Notes: generated by a model from the letters alone, not told the origin. Positions 11,851-23,647 are shown, counted from the first letter of the stretch. The stretch: 64,000 bases of DNA from Solanum dulcamara (GCF_947179165.1 NC_077245.1:39921286-39985285); one strand, 5' to 3'. Numbers and translations are program-made.

Positions 11851-14620
11851 AACCCTCAGCATAATATGCCTTCTTAATTAGAGGGGAACAGGTTGATTCT
11901 GTCAGCCCATCTACCATAGCCCGTATGAACTCCCAGTTCCTTAGAATGTGAGGTTAGCTCGTACTATAATACATATTAACTGCTTTCTACCTCAGAGTTG
12001 GGGTTTCCATTCCCTGAGATAGGCTATCAGACTACTGATGCTTCTTTTAACTTAAGCTATTGTACAACTCCTCTTAATCCAACTTGTAATACCTTAGGTA
12101 TGCTATCTTTCTCTTTTACTCAGATCTTTTCTCCAGTTTTCTTACCATACATCATATTGTAATCCTTACATAAATGTGTGTACGGACATAGAGCAGTCCA
12201 GAAAATTCCTTAGCGTTTCTATACTAGTGGCTTACCTCCTTTAGTCGAGGTCAAGGCTCCACTATGGCTCTTGTCCTTAATACCGATTATATCTGAATAG
12301 TTCTGCCTCGAACCATCTTACACTTTTCCTGAATAGATTCTAAATATGGTAATCACATTGTTATTACTTACTTTGTTTTATCGAGTAATTATTTGACCTC
12401 GCTCTTAGTATGCCAATATTCATAAGCTGCACAACTATTTTTATGCCATTTTCACGAGGTGCGTTGTATTTCAGTCATAATCTTTTCTGCTCTTGGCTTA
12501 CTCTGTTCTATATGTGTCGTTGTACCAAAACGCCTTTATAATCTCTTTTTGTCATACTTGTTTTGTTCTCTTTCTCACTTCCCAGGGGGTCACCCATCCC
12601 AATGCTACTCTCATTCGAGCACGCTTAACTTCGGAGTTTTGACGGAATCCGATGCATCAGTTTGGGTATGATCACGTCCATCCCTTATGGGGTATCGTTT
12701 GATGTTTAAGCGTCCCCATTTACATGCGATAGCATCAGTTGATTTTCTTTTACGCTTGTACTTCTTTTGTCCACTTCCCCCCTTTTAGGGTGTACCTATG
12801 TCATTCTCCGTATATCTTCAGTTATTTACACGCGAATGATTCTATTCCAACATATTTAACGGGCTGTACCATATCTACTTCTTCTATTAAATCATCCCCA
12901 CGTTAGGTTGCCTTTCTAGGAAACCCTAGCATACCCGTAGGGTGCTTTAGTATTCGCAATGTATCGTGTAAAATTTCATCTAACAATTGATATTCGAGTA
13001 ATATCCGTAATGTAGCAGTACATTCAAAGCCATATTCCATTCATCCCAATCAGTAATTAGGGAGGGCTCATAATTGGTGCACATTCCCCACTCGAGTGTA
13101 CTTATACTTTAATGACTCATGTTTCGAGCTTCGTCATTATACTAACTTTATTCCAGTGGATACCACTAATCATTAGAGTGGAGTCACGTGTACACCATAC
13201 TTCTTTACGCCTCCTGAGCTTACACCTTTGTCGTGTGCCTAAGGCTCATTTCTAATCCTGCTTAAAACCACATCAACTTCGTGGTAGTAGTGGCCTTGTC
13301 TTAATACTTTTTCATCGTACTATACCTCCAGTTCGTAACTGTCTATGTCTCTTTTTGTTCGATACTTATACTTAATTAATTGCATCTATCTTGAGTGCCT
13401 CTATTAGAACTTCTGTATTATTCCTTCAACTCATTTCCATTTTTGGTTGGGCATAAGGAATTCCATATTACCCTTTATTTCCTTGCACTAGCCATCCTTT
13501 TCGTCATCATATAACCTTTATTCGAAATTTTCCTTATGGAACTTGATAAATCTTCCTTATTTGTTCCATAGCTTGCTTTTCCGTTCCACACCTATCTTTA
13601 CATTCCATTTACATGGACCACATCATACCTTCTAGTTAATTCCTTACTAAGTTTTGCTTATTCTAATAATGGTTTTTGTTATTTTCACCTGGTACCTTGT
13701 TCGCATTCACACCCATAGTATAATACCGCTTGACTTTCTTCACGATTCTTACTATGGGTTACTTACCCTTGTTAGCTAGTCTTGTCCTTAATGTCTCACA
13801 AGCTATCCTATTAACACTTCATATCCGTCACAATTCTCTTCCCTTTGTACTCTTGTCTTACTCTTGTCTTAACCATACTGTTACTTCCTTCAACTATCAC
13901 TTGTCATAGTTTATCCCTATGTATCAATTCAGGCAATGCCTTACTATCTCGTTTTATCCCGATCTATCATTCCTCTCTGAATCATTTTCTTTGGATTATA
14001 GGTCCTTTCTAACTTATTCTACTATTCCAGTATCGTCCTCCTAGTTTCTATTGCCATTAACTCAGCAATTAACTTATTCCTCGAGGTCAGCTATACTTGT
14101 TTAGTCAAATCTCATCATTGTTGCGAGGACAACCTTTCAAGACATACTATAGCCCTGTATCTCATTCTCCTCTTATTTCTAGGAAAATTTGGGCAGAGTT
14201 TCCTCTTTATTTCTTACTATCTCAACACCTGCACGCAGAAAATGCCAACAATGCCTCACAGGGCCAACATCATATATATTCTTATCGTATCATATCGCAG
14301 CCACCCAGGGCACACACATATAGTCATATCATCTTATATCGCAGCCGCACAGGGCGCCCACAATTAACAATATGGAAATGAACGTACCTGTTATGTCCAC
14401 TCGAGCTGCACCTCTTATACTTTTCTATTTACCTTTCCTTTCACTTTTCAATCATATCTATCAATCGCATTTCAATACCTTACCTGACATAGGGCTTTCG
14501 TGCCTTTGCTTACCTGCGTGCTTCGTAACATCCAATATTGTTAGTTACTTTCTTCTATCGGCGTTGTCTTCCTGCTAAAATCGTAGGTTAGTATGAGGAA
14601 TTTCATTTCCTATAGCTCGG
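11850..14620 (-). other. T1 internal region with no readable gag, protease or RT
   Basis: No gag, protease or RT motif could be read across this stretch on either strand, and the short plus-strand ORFs (for example 12,459-12,671 and 14,097-14,578) look accidental. Parts are homologous to the internal region of B. For instance the segment with GGCGCCC and GGCCCTGTGAGGCATTG near 14,255-14,365 corresponds to B at 46,005-46,060, and that at 12,780-12,820 to B at 47,065-47,110. The only distinct feature is the 5S-like sequence. Confidence 0.7.
12566..12683 (-). pseudogene. 5S rRNA-derived sequence inside T1
   Basis: The minus strand from 12,683 reads GGATGGACGTGATCATACCC, then CCGAAGTTAAGCGTGCT, GAGAGTAG and GGATGGGTGACCCCCTGGG. 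These are the start, A-box, middle and C-box of plant 5S rRNA in the right order and nearly the right spacing. The last 15 or so bases of a true 5S gene are replaced by GAGAAAGAGAAC. The internal RNA polymerase III promoter is the best-kept part. It lies in the sense direction of T1, about 2.1 kb inside the primer site. B, a relative, has unrelated sequence at the matching place (about 47,130-47,220). Cassandra elements are known to carry 5S sequence in their LTRs; here it is internal. Whether it is transcribed cannot be judged. Confidence 0.85.
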
Positions 14621-14770
14621 CTCTATCGCACGATCTTAGATATGAAAGAAAGTAACATCCTAAATATCATGTAGCCTCCTGTCTATAGATGTGGTGCACA
14701 ACACACCGATAAACAAGACTCTACTAGATACGGTCTGTGGACATTCCAAGGACGAACTGCTCTGATACCA
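14621..14770 (-). promoter_or_regulatory. Leader and primer-binding site of T1
   Basis: Minus-strand TGGTATCAGAGC at 14,770-14,759 is an exact initiator-Met-tRNA primer site, four bases from the LTR edge. The next 140 bases are conserved with H and B and could hold packaging signals. Confidence 0.9.
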
Positions 14771-14774
14771 CTTC

Positions 14775-17700
14775 TGTCACGACCCAACCCCGTAGGCCGC
14801 GACTGGGGTCTGATCTGGACCCCCGTATACCTACCTATCAGTTGTAGTCATATTGAACTATGAACAAGGTGATACTACTCACAAAAAAAAAACCAATGAG
14901 TTAAAACTTTTTCATGTACATGTAGCCTCTTTCATTTGTATCATATCATGAAAGGGCACGCGAACCGATAAGGCTGCTATAACAAGAACATTCACAACAT
15001 ATCGAATAGGCAACATCGAAACTAACTCACAAACAACCCACATATACATATGTCTACAGACCTCTAAGAATAGTAACAACAACATATGGCGGAACAAGGC
15101 CCCCGCCGTACCCCTGAATGTACAAATATATACATTAAGTGACTAGCATCAAAATTTAGGCTCCAGAACAGTGAAGCACTTCCGACACAGCTGAGAGGAA
15201 CTCCTATGCTGATGAATCTCCAGAATAAACATCTGTACCTGCGGGCATGAAACGCAGCCCCCCGAGAAAAAGGGGGTCAGTACGATATATGTACTGAGTA
15301 TGTAAAGCATAACACATCGTAACTGAGATCATAACTGAAATAGGGATGCAGGGGACAAGTATAATAACTAAATAAATTACTGTACCTGCACCTTAGGACA
15401 CATAAATCATACACATCATCATATGCTGTGCCCGGCCCTCTAGTGAACTCGGTGTTATAATCACTTCTTCATAATCACATATCATCATATCATAATGCAT
15501 TTCATTTCATCATATCATCGTATACGGTATCATACCATCGTATACGGTATCATCTTATCATGTATATCATCGTATCACACCCGGTTCACTGCGGGGCTCA
15601 GGGTCACAATGTATTGCTTTAATATCATATGCATGCCTACATAAAGTATCCGGCCCTTTAGTGAGGGACTCGGTGAATGGAGTGGTGTACGTCTATAGCA
15701 TACCATCATAATATACATATATACCCGGCCCTCTAAGGAGGGACTCGGTGTTCCTTCCTTATTTCACCACATATACTATCATATTACAGCCGGCCCGGGA
15801 CTCGGTGAATAATCGTATCGTCATAACATATAACATATATCACACCTCACGTACGGCATCGTCTCCTCGTGCGTGGAACTATACACATCCGGCCCGGGAC
15901 GCGGTGAAAGAAGTAGTAACACTGTGCACGATAACATATCCCGGCCCATCGTGGGACTCGAGGAAGGATGGGTTACAGTATGCACGAGTAGAGTAGTGAG
16001 AAACCATATGCAACTAAGTCATTATCTAAGACTCGATGAAACAGTCAAGTGAACCGTCACCTGAAGACTGGGGGAGTAATTATCTGAGGTATCCCTTTAG
16101 ATGTCATTAGGGCTTATATCAGTTGGGGCTTCAGGGATCACAAACATGCATCAAAATAATGCCACATAATTCATGCAATCAGAAATATAGTCTATGCAAT
16201 CAGAAACACAATTTATCTAGTCAAAGACTCAACTCATGCAATCAACGGCATTTATCATTTCAGAGCCTCTAAATAGAGGAGCTAGTACCTCTACTTACTA
16301 TTCATTATATAGCAGGCTCGAGAATAGTAGTTTGACTACTTTCAGACTCTTGATGTTCAGGAGTGACTACAAGTCACGAGTTACAATCAGAGCTCATAAA
16401 TGGAATTACCTCTAAACCTATATCATATACCATTTCACTTAAAGTTAAGCCATTCCAAAGGAAAGAAGAAATAGGCTTTACATATATTAATTTTCATCAC
16501 ATAGAAGACTAAAAGGAAATGACTCAGCTATTATAGGAGTTCTAATATCAAGAAGTAAACAAGAGTCTCGACTCATACTCAGGGCTTTACGAATGGATTA
16601 AATCCCAAATATCGTATACATATCATTCATAACTTATATCTAAGACATGCCAAAAGAAAAGAAGAATAGTTCTACATATCTATTCCAAAAACACGCCAAA
16701 GGAAAGCTTCACATACCTTGTATGGACTTCTCTTTATCCTGTTCGCCTCGTCATCCTTTGAACCTATTAAACAGGAGAGTAATATGCATATCAACTCTTC
16801 TTAATTTTCCAGCATCTTAGGTTACACCCTAGTGGTAATGGAATCTATTCCCTTAGTCGTTTCCTCGATTAGTTGTTTAGTTTGTTAAGGCGTTAACGAA
16901 AATTGGGCAGCACCTCCCCTATAATGTGCCCTATCCGAATTCCCAACCATGTACTTAGAACCTGCAGCCAACCAACAATGCAACCAGCAGACCATACATA
17001 TACATATTACGACCAAAATTATACAATATAAACCCCCAACAATTCACTTGAAACTAAGATACCAAAACTAGAGTTTTTAATCTTTCTTTCGCGAATTCTT
17101 TAATTGCAAAGCGGAGGGTCATGTGGCTGGAACCAGCAGCTCCCACACCTCATTTAGATAACTTTTAGACCCTGCAACACGCCACAACACAACCAGCAGC
17201 AGCCCCTACGCGTACAACACCTTATTTCGACAACAACTTAACTATAGCGATTCTAAATTCGTTTATTTCGAATGCCGAACTTTTCAAACCTTTTCCCCAA
17301 CTTCCAGCAGGTCCTAAGGTGTGTAATACACCATAATTTAACATTATAAACTTCAAATTAGAGGGTAAGAACTTACCTTTCCCGAAATTGGCTAGAACTC
17401 GCCAAAATCGCGCCTCGGAAATATTTTCAGCATGCTGTAACATCGTGGCAGCTTGCTGTCCGATTTTTGCTGCACCAAATCCTAATTTTGTACTACTAAT
17501 ACTTCCATATCATCGTAGTATACGCTAATTAATTAATTTACGGAACGAAAACGGGACTTACCTATTTTTTTCTCCCAAGCCGTCGAAATTTTCTCCTTAG
17601 CTCTTAGGGTCTGTTTTCTCACGTTGCTGCTGGAAATTTTTCAATGAACTGAAGCTTTTTGGATACATATAAACTTATATAGGTGGTCCCAAGGAGTGAC

Positions 17701-18231
17701 ACGTGTCATCCCCTAAGAGGGACACGTGTCCAGCCCCTATTGGGCCACCGTGTCCATGCAAGAAGGGTGGGGCTGCCACGTGGCAGTGGGGCCCACCTCC
17801 CCCAAGCAGCTGCATCACCTACTTGACTCTAAGTAGGTGCATCACCTGCTTGCTTGAGGTGCTGCCACGTGTCGCTCCTCCATTGGCTGCCACGCGTCAT
17901 CTTTTTCCCTTCCTCGCGGGTTCGTAATCTCGTCTTACTTTAAGAGCTCATGTAATCCGCACTACGTAAGCTTGGTATATCCTTAAGCAACTTAAGTGTA
18001 TAAGACTCTTAACTTAGTGTCTTACGTAGGTAAATCGAGTCCTACGACTCATTTCTTAGCCTCCAACTATTTCCGAATTCTTATGACTCTATCTCCGACC
18101 TCCCTTCTCGCGAGGTATCACAATCTTCTTTTCTTAGAGTTGTTTGATAGTGTCGTAGCTTATCCGGCTCACATGATAGTGTCTAAGGAAATTAAGAAGA
18201 CGTTCTGAGCTCAAGAGTGCGGGGTGTAACA
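14775..18231 (-). repeat. 5' LTR of T1
   Basis: 3,457 bp, from plus-strand TGTCACGACC to GTGTAACA. As the 5' LTR it should drive element transcription leftwards. Palindrome variants lie at 17,804-17,824 and 17,831-17,851. Confidence 0.95.
17674..17890 (-). promoter_or_regulatory. Predicted promoter of T1 (5' LTR)
   Basis: TATA box TATATAAG (17,681-17,674, minus strand) preceded by G-box palindromes at 17,697-17,708, 17,720-17,731 and 17,773-17,786, a half copy near 17,865-17,873 and a CCAAT box near 17,881-17,887. Same order as in the other family LTRs. Confidence 0.6.
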
Positions 18232-18236
18232 GAATC

Positions 18237-19434
18237 TTAGGCTTAAGTATAAACCTCTTACCCCTTTTGCTAGATTTGATGGTTACTTGTTTAAGAACAA
18301 GCGCCTATGTGTGCCCATGAGCTCTTGGAGGGAACTTTTTGTGAGGGAGGCACATGATGGGGGTTTGATGGGGGTATTTTGGCATTGATAAAACCTTGGG
18401 GATTCTTGAAGAACAATTTTATTAGCCTAAATTGCATAGTGAAGTTGCCAAAGTTTGTGGCCAATGTGTTGAATGTCTTAGTGCTAAATCTAGGCTACTT
18501 CCCCATGGATTGTATACCCCTCTTCCCACTCCCCAAATACCTTGTCTTGATATTTCTATGGATTTTGTGTTGGGTTTTCCAAGGACTAGAAGGGAAAAGG
18601 ATAGTATTTTTGTGGTTTTTGATAGATTCTCCAAAATGCCTTATTTTATAGCATGTCATAAGTGTGATGCTGCTCCCTATATTGCGTAATTGTTTATTGA
18701 GCATGTGGTCAAGTTGCATGGTATTCCTAAAACCATAAAGAGTGATAGGGATTCTAAGTTCCTTAGCCACTTTTGGAAAGAATTGTGGGGCAACTTGGAA
18801 CAAAATTATTGTTTTCTACATGTTATCACTCACAAACCAATGGCCAAACCGAGGTTGTGAATCGAACTCTTGGTTCTATGCTTCGGGCTATGGTTAAAGG
18901 AAAAGTCACATCTTGGGAAGACCAATTACCTTTGGTTGAATTTGCATATAATCGTGTCATCCATAGTCCTATTAGTATGTCTCCATTTGAGGTTGTTTAT
19001 GGCTTTAACCCCTTAACCCCTCTTGATCTAACCCCTTTGTCTCAAGATGTTGTTTTGAGTTTAGATGGTAACGTAAGGGCCAAAGCCATGATGACCTTGC
19101 ATGATAAAGTGAGACTTTAAATTGAGAAAGAGAATCAAGAAACGACCAAGAAAGTCAATAAAGGCCGCAAAAGGGTGGTATTCGAAGCGGGTGATTGGGT
19201 TTGAGTCTATTTTTGAAAGGAGAGATTTCCCAATAAAAGGAATACAAAACTAATTCCAAGAGGAGATGGTTCATTTGAGGTTCTTGAAAGGCTAAATGAC
19301 AATGCATACAAAGTTGATCTTCCCCCGGAATAACATGTTCACAACACATTCAATGTATGTGATCTTTCTCCTATGGTTGTGCTTGATGGTGAGTATTTAA
19401 ATTTTAGGACAAATTCTTTTCAAGAAGGAGATAA
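18237..19434 (+). pseudogene. Element J pol, second half: integrase and C-terminal tail (broken)
   Basis: Continues J after T1. It shows the pre-integrase region ([20 protein letters not shown]), the zinc-binding Cys pair (CGQCVEC, near 18,455), DISMDFVLGFPRT (near 18,560), VFDRFSKM (first Asp region), SDRDSKF (near 18,745) and NRTLGSML followed by VEFAYNR (third region, 18,860-18,955), then VVYGFNPLTPLDL and the ERFP...GDGSFEVLERLND tail. Frame breaks occur at about 18,690, 18,780, 19,120 and 19,205. The open segment 18,773-19,120 covers the integrase end. The tail reaches the polypurine tract at 19,422-19,434. Confidence 0.85.
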
Positions 19435-20041
19435 TGATGCATCCCAAGGTTCCTCAAGTCCTTTTACAAGGAGCAAAGCACGTGATCTCCAAGTGTTACA
19501 AGGCTTATTCATGAAGAGAGATGCACTTGAGTGCATTATGGAACCACCCCGAGGATTCCATGTATTTATAATAATTGGAATGATGAAAGAAAGGAGAAGG
19601 AACAAGTTGGCCATGCTACTTTATAAATTTTAATGAATTCATCCAAAGGAAGACAACCAAACAAGCCCCTTACTTTATTAAGGATCAAATTTTAATAGCT
19701 ATTATCTTTGTTTTTCTATCCTAGTATAAGTAGCAGTTCTTATTATTTTGGAAGGTAGATTATTATTAAACATAAAGATTATTAATCTTTGAGAGATTTG
19801 AGTACTTTCTTTAAGCTTTTGGTTGTGTTAAAGATTAGAAAGAAGGGTTGCTTGGGAATTCTATTTTCCTTGAAGTCTTTCAAATATGTTAGGTGTTTGA
19901 TGGGATATTCAAAGGATATCATTTCTATATTGAATTGGTTTTCTTTAATTCCTTTCTTGTTTTTGCCCTTCTATCTTATTTTCTTTTCTTTGATTTCCTT
20001 CTTGTTTTTCTTAATTTTATCATTAGAATTGCATCAATCAC
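19435..20041 (+). repeat. 3' LTR of element J (right edge approximate)
   Basis: A purine run AAGAAGGAGATAA (19,422-19,434) is followed by TGATGCATCCCAAGG, matching the LTR start TGATAGCATCCAAGG in M. The open frame continues into it to 19,633, as in M and G. The T-rich second half ends near ATTGCATCAATCA. No second terminus was located with certainty, and J's 5' LTR is missing. Confidence 0.55.
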
Positions 20042-20794
20042 GGAGTCTACCGTAGCAAGTATCCTCCCCCCTCTCAATATGAGAGTACATTAGATTCCAT
20101 GTTATCGCTCGCGTGGTCTTAAATATTGGTTAAACATCCTATTTTACACAAGATTATGATGTTAGAATATTTCCATGGTGTTACTCATGTGTTATGATAT
20201 TGGTCATGCATCTATGTTCGTATTGATTATGTCCTATTTCCATTGTTCATGTATGCCTCTCATATACTTAGTGCATTCCATGTACTAACACATACTTTTT
20301 GCCTACATTGTATCATAATGTAGGATCTGAAGATCATGCTCACCCTCCTACTCATGGCTAGATCTTATTACTATTCTCATTGTGATGAGTCCTCCTTTTT
20401 TGAGGCCGTTACAAATTACTTTTCCTTATGTTTTTATGACTTTCTATCTTTTATATTGGGTGAGCTAGGAACTTATCTTATGCCGCCCCTTCTAGACTAG
20501 TAAATGCATGTTGGACGTAATGAAGTCTATGTTATCGCATTATTTGATGTTGTTTTCTCTCCTATATTGACTTTATTCTGCATCTATATTTAGCTTTATT
20601 TCTTTAAATACCTTATATATGCTCATGTATAATATGCTAAGAGGCATGGTTGGGGTCCTTTGGTATTTTACTCATCGCGTCACATCTAGAGTCTAGCTTG
20701 GTTCTTAATAACAAGATGTGTAATATTCCAGGTATTTGAAGGTTGAAATATGATATAATAAGGTTAAGCATTCTAAAAATGGTGTTGTTGGATT
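20042..20794 (+). other. Noncoding LTR-like tract
   Basis: AT-rich, no open frame of note. A block GTGCATTCCATGTACTAACAC...TTTTGCCTACATTGTATCATAATGTAGG (20,270-20,325) has the style of the transcription-end block of gypsy LTRs, so it is probably an old LTR remnant in plus orientation. Element not assigned. Confidence 0.35.
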
Positions 20795-21133
20795 TGTAAG
20801 ACCCGTATTTCCCAAGATAAAATTTTCCAAGAAATTGCACAAATAATAGGGTGCGAGGCAAGTTTGCGTCGCGGACATGGTCCTCCGCAGTGCAATTTTT
20901 CCCCAAGTCAAAATCTGGCCAAAATCTCATTCGCTAAAAATTGTCCTATCAGGAAACAAATGTACGTCGCAGACTTGGCTTAGGTTTTTCATTCGAATTC
21001 AGTTTTTAAGTGGAGACATATTACACATTTGCCTAATTGCTAGGTAATAAATATGGATATTTTTTGGACCTAATTCGGCTCTATAAACTAACCTTAATCT
21101 CTAAAGTTATTCATTCTATCATAATTCACCTAT
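20795..21133 (+). repeat. Truncated LTR Q
   Basis: Begins TGTAAGACCCGTATTTCCC, comparable to the minus-strand start TGTAAGACG of LTR E. After about 340 bp it passes directly into gag sequence of F, with no primer site between, so the LTR end, primer site and early gag are deleted. Confidence 0.5.
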
Positions 21134-21710
21134 TAGAGGTGCAAGGTGTGGGAAGAATAATAGAGGTAAAATCTTAATGGGAACGGGTGCTTGTTATCGA
21201 TGTGGCAAGATGGGCCATAAGTAATCTGATTGCCCTCATGTTTCCAACAAAGGGGGAGAAGGTCATCTTCAAGGTGACCAAGTGCAACAAGGTACCCAAG
21301 CTCAATTTAAGGGTAGTCAATGCAACAACGGATTCTATGCTCTTCATTCTAGGAAAGAGTGGATGAGACTCCCGATGTGGTCATGGGTATGTTACGGGTC
21401 TTTAACATTGATTTGTATGCATTGCTTGATTCGATTGCCAACTTGTCTTTTGTTACCCCTTACCTTTCTATGAATTTGATGTTTGCCCCAAAATCTTGTT
21501 AGAACCTTTTTCGGTTTACTCCCGTTGCTGATTCGATGCTAGCCAAGAGATTTTATAGGAATTATCCCATGTTAGTTTTGCATAAAGTTATTTCGTGTGA
21601 TCTTGTTGAGCTAAACATGACTGATTTTGATATTATTCTTGGTATGGATTGGTTGCATGCCTCTTATGTATCCATTGATTATAGAACCTATAGAGTGAAG
21701 TTTCAGTTTC
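21134..21710 (+). pseudogene. Element F gag zinc knuckle and protease (broken)
   Basis: A CCHC zinc knuckle of the form CX2CX4HX4C lies at 21,192-21,233 (CYRCGKMGH, then C), interrupted by a stop at 21,222. Next come YALLDS...NLSFVTPYL (near 21,420-21,470), the pepsin-like protease active-site region, with the usual D-[ST]-G changed to DSI, and LNMTDFDIILGMDWLHA (21,610-21,665), the conserved second half of the protease. The frame YRVKFQF is cut at 21,710 by M and picks up at 28,456. Confidence 0.8.
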
Positions 21711-22625
21711 TAATAGCATCCAAGAAAGTTATACTCCATTAAAGGACAAGTATGAAGCTTTAGAAACTCCAAGGAGCCCCATAACAAGATCTCAAACCAA
21801 AGAGTTCAATGATAATCTCAATGGATTTCAATCCTGATCGAAATATGTCTTGTTGGGGAATAAGAGCTCAAGTCCAAGGGAGATGAATTTTCCAAATGCT
21901 ATAAGTATTTGTTGGACAAAATTCAAGTCCAAGAGGAGGAATATTAAGTACCAATTTCGTGATAATTAGGTTAAGAAGAGCCCAAGAATTAGCTACAACA
22001 AAAGTTGCTTTCTATCCAAGTTTTGAGAGAAGACTAGTCAAACTTTCCAAGATTGTCAAGATTCTTTTTCTAGTTGGATTTTACGTTGTTTCTTTATTTA
22101 GTTATAGGTTATTTAATGATTTCCTATAAATAGTTAATTTGTTCCTAATTAGGATACTTTATTTCCTTTCTAGTGTAGGATTTTTATCTTTCAATTTTGT
22201 TTGTAGGTTTTGGCTGACCCTTTAGCTTAATCTAAAGGGTATTGGACGTCCTCACCCCATTTCCTATAAATAAGAGTCCTTTTTCATTCATTAAGGGACA
22301 TTACATTGATATTAATATTATTTGAGATAGATTTTTTGAACCTTTGGGACTTGTTCTTTGAGAATTTATTTTTAAACCTTTACTAGATTCATAGTTTAAG
22401 GTATAAAGTAACTTTTTCTTTTGATATCTTTGATTTCTTTCTGGTATTCTTTAGAAGGTGATTAGTTTATACAAGCTAATTAATGTCTTTAGTTACTCAT
22501 TAAGTGGTCAAGATCTGAATCTATCATTTTTGATTCGTTTATGCGTTAGATTTCTTCTATAAATCTATACGTTGTTACTTGGATATTTTAAAGATCTTAA
22601 AACATTAAATCCTTGGAACATTTTG
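21711..22625 (+). repeat. 5' LTR of M, right end deleted
   Basis: Matches the 3' LTR from its start (including residues equivalent to EALETPR...PITRSQ, which are coding in the 3' copy) to about the point AAATCCTTGGAA. About 130 bp of LTR end, the primer site and most of the leader are absent. Confidence 0.8.
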
Positions 22626-22728
22626 TTCAATGGTTGTTTTGAGGGTAAAAAAGCAATTGTGGGTGGGTTTAAAAGATGGTAAAATCCATATGAAAAGTGT
22701 GATACTCAATAATTTGTTCCTTTTTTAG

Positions 22729-23640
22729 ATGTCTAATTCAAGTGGTAATGAGGAAAGGGCTCGTTTAGAAGCCGAGATCAAAGGAAGGAACGACTTCACC
22801 CTTCAATCTATGAACCAACAATTTGAAAAATGGAACCTTCAATTTCAAGAGATGGGGAATATGATTGCCAAGTAGAATGATACCATAGCTGCAATAACAA
22901 GGGAGAATAATGTTGTACGACCCCTTAATAATGGTAGACCCCAAGTTAGGAGAAATGTACCCTATATCCCTTTTGTAAATCCAAAATTTGATAACGATAA
23001 TTTTGATGTTGAATTTAATCTAGAAAGAAGAGATAGGAGGGGAAAAATAGGTAGTGTAGAAGATATTAATATAAGTAGTATAAAGAGAAAGATGCCATCT
23101 CTCAAGGGGACAAAGAACCCAGACTTGTACCTTGATTGGGAGAGATGAGTTGAAGCCATTCTTGACTGCCATAACTACTCTGAGGGTAAGAAAGTTAAAC
23201 TTTTTGTTATTGAGTTTTCTTATTAAGTCGCTTCTTGGTGGAAAAAAATTTCTAGGGATAGATTGCAAGATGAGCTACCACCTATTTCTACCTAGATAGA
23301 GATGAAGAGGGTGATGAGGAAGAGATTTGTACCATCATACTTTTAAAGAGATCTACAGTCTCACCTTCAACACTTGAAACAAGGCTCCATTTTAGTGGAT
23401 GAGTACTTCGAAAGCATGGATATGGATATGATCCAAGCTAACTACATGGAGGAAGAAGAGGCTACAATGGCTAGATTTTTAAATGGTTTAAATACAGAAT
23501 TAGTTGATGTAGTAGAGATACAAAAATATGTAACTTTAGATGAGTTAGTTGATTTGTCTGTTAAAGTTGAAAACCAAATTAAGAAAAAAACAGCAAAACA
23601 ACTCATGGAGAAGTCGGCCAAATACAATCTCTAAGAAGCC
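22729..23640 (+). pseudogene. M gag (broken)
   Basis: ATG at 22,729 starts MSNSSGNEERARLEAEIKG, matching the G gag start (MSNASSNDER). The body carries PSLKGTKNPDLYLDWER, SWWKKISRDR and, in the open part 23,374-23,634, GSILVDEYFESMDMDMIQAN and ATMARFLNGLNTELVDVVE, the typical retrotransposon gag fold. In-frame stops occur at about 22,875, 23,147 and 23,225. Product would be the capsid protein. Confidence 0.85.
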
Positions 23641-23647
23641 ATGGTCA

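Larger units (their letters stand above)
7648..18231 (-). mobile_element. Complete long-LTR retrotransposon T1
   Basis: Two LTRs (7,648-11,101 and 14,775-18,231) bound a 3.67-kb internal region, with the target duplication GAATC at 7,643-7,647 and 18,232-18,236. The primer site (minus strand TGGTATCAGAGC, 14,759-14,770) lies beside the right LTR, and a polypurine tract (11,102-11,115) beside the left, so the element reads right to left. By eye the LTRs differ by two substitutions (near 9,991/17,121 and 10,019/17,149) and three short indels (near 7,759, 7,984 and 8,127), indicating a very recent insertion. Despite this the internal region encodes no intact gag or pol, only fragments of integrase and a chromodomain-type tail. 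T1 is therefore non-autonomous and was presumably moved by proteins of a relative. It splits J. Confidence 0.95.

Noticed and set aside
18495..18803. 102-codon minus-strand ORF, and similar minus ORFs at 6,737-7,144 and 28,520-28,792
   Set aside because: They lie opposite to clear pol domains of plus-strand elements and show no motif of their own.
21711..21945. Polyprotein tail upstream of the M LTR, at first read as a piece of a second tandem element
   Set aside because: The target duplication GTTTC and the TAATAGCATCC start show that this tail-like sequence is part of the LTR itself; the same holds for G at 56,985-57,213.
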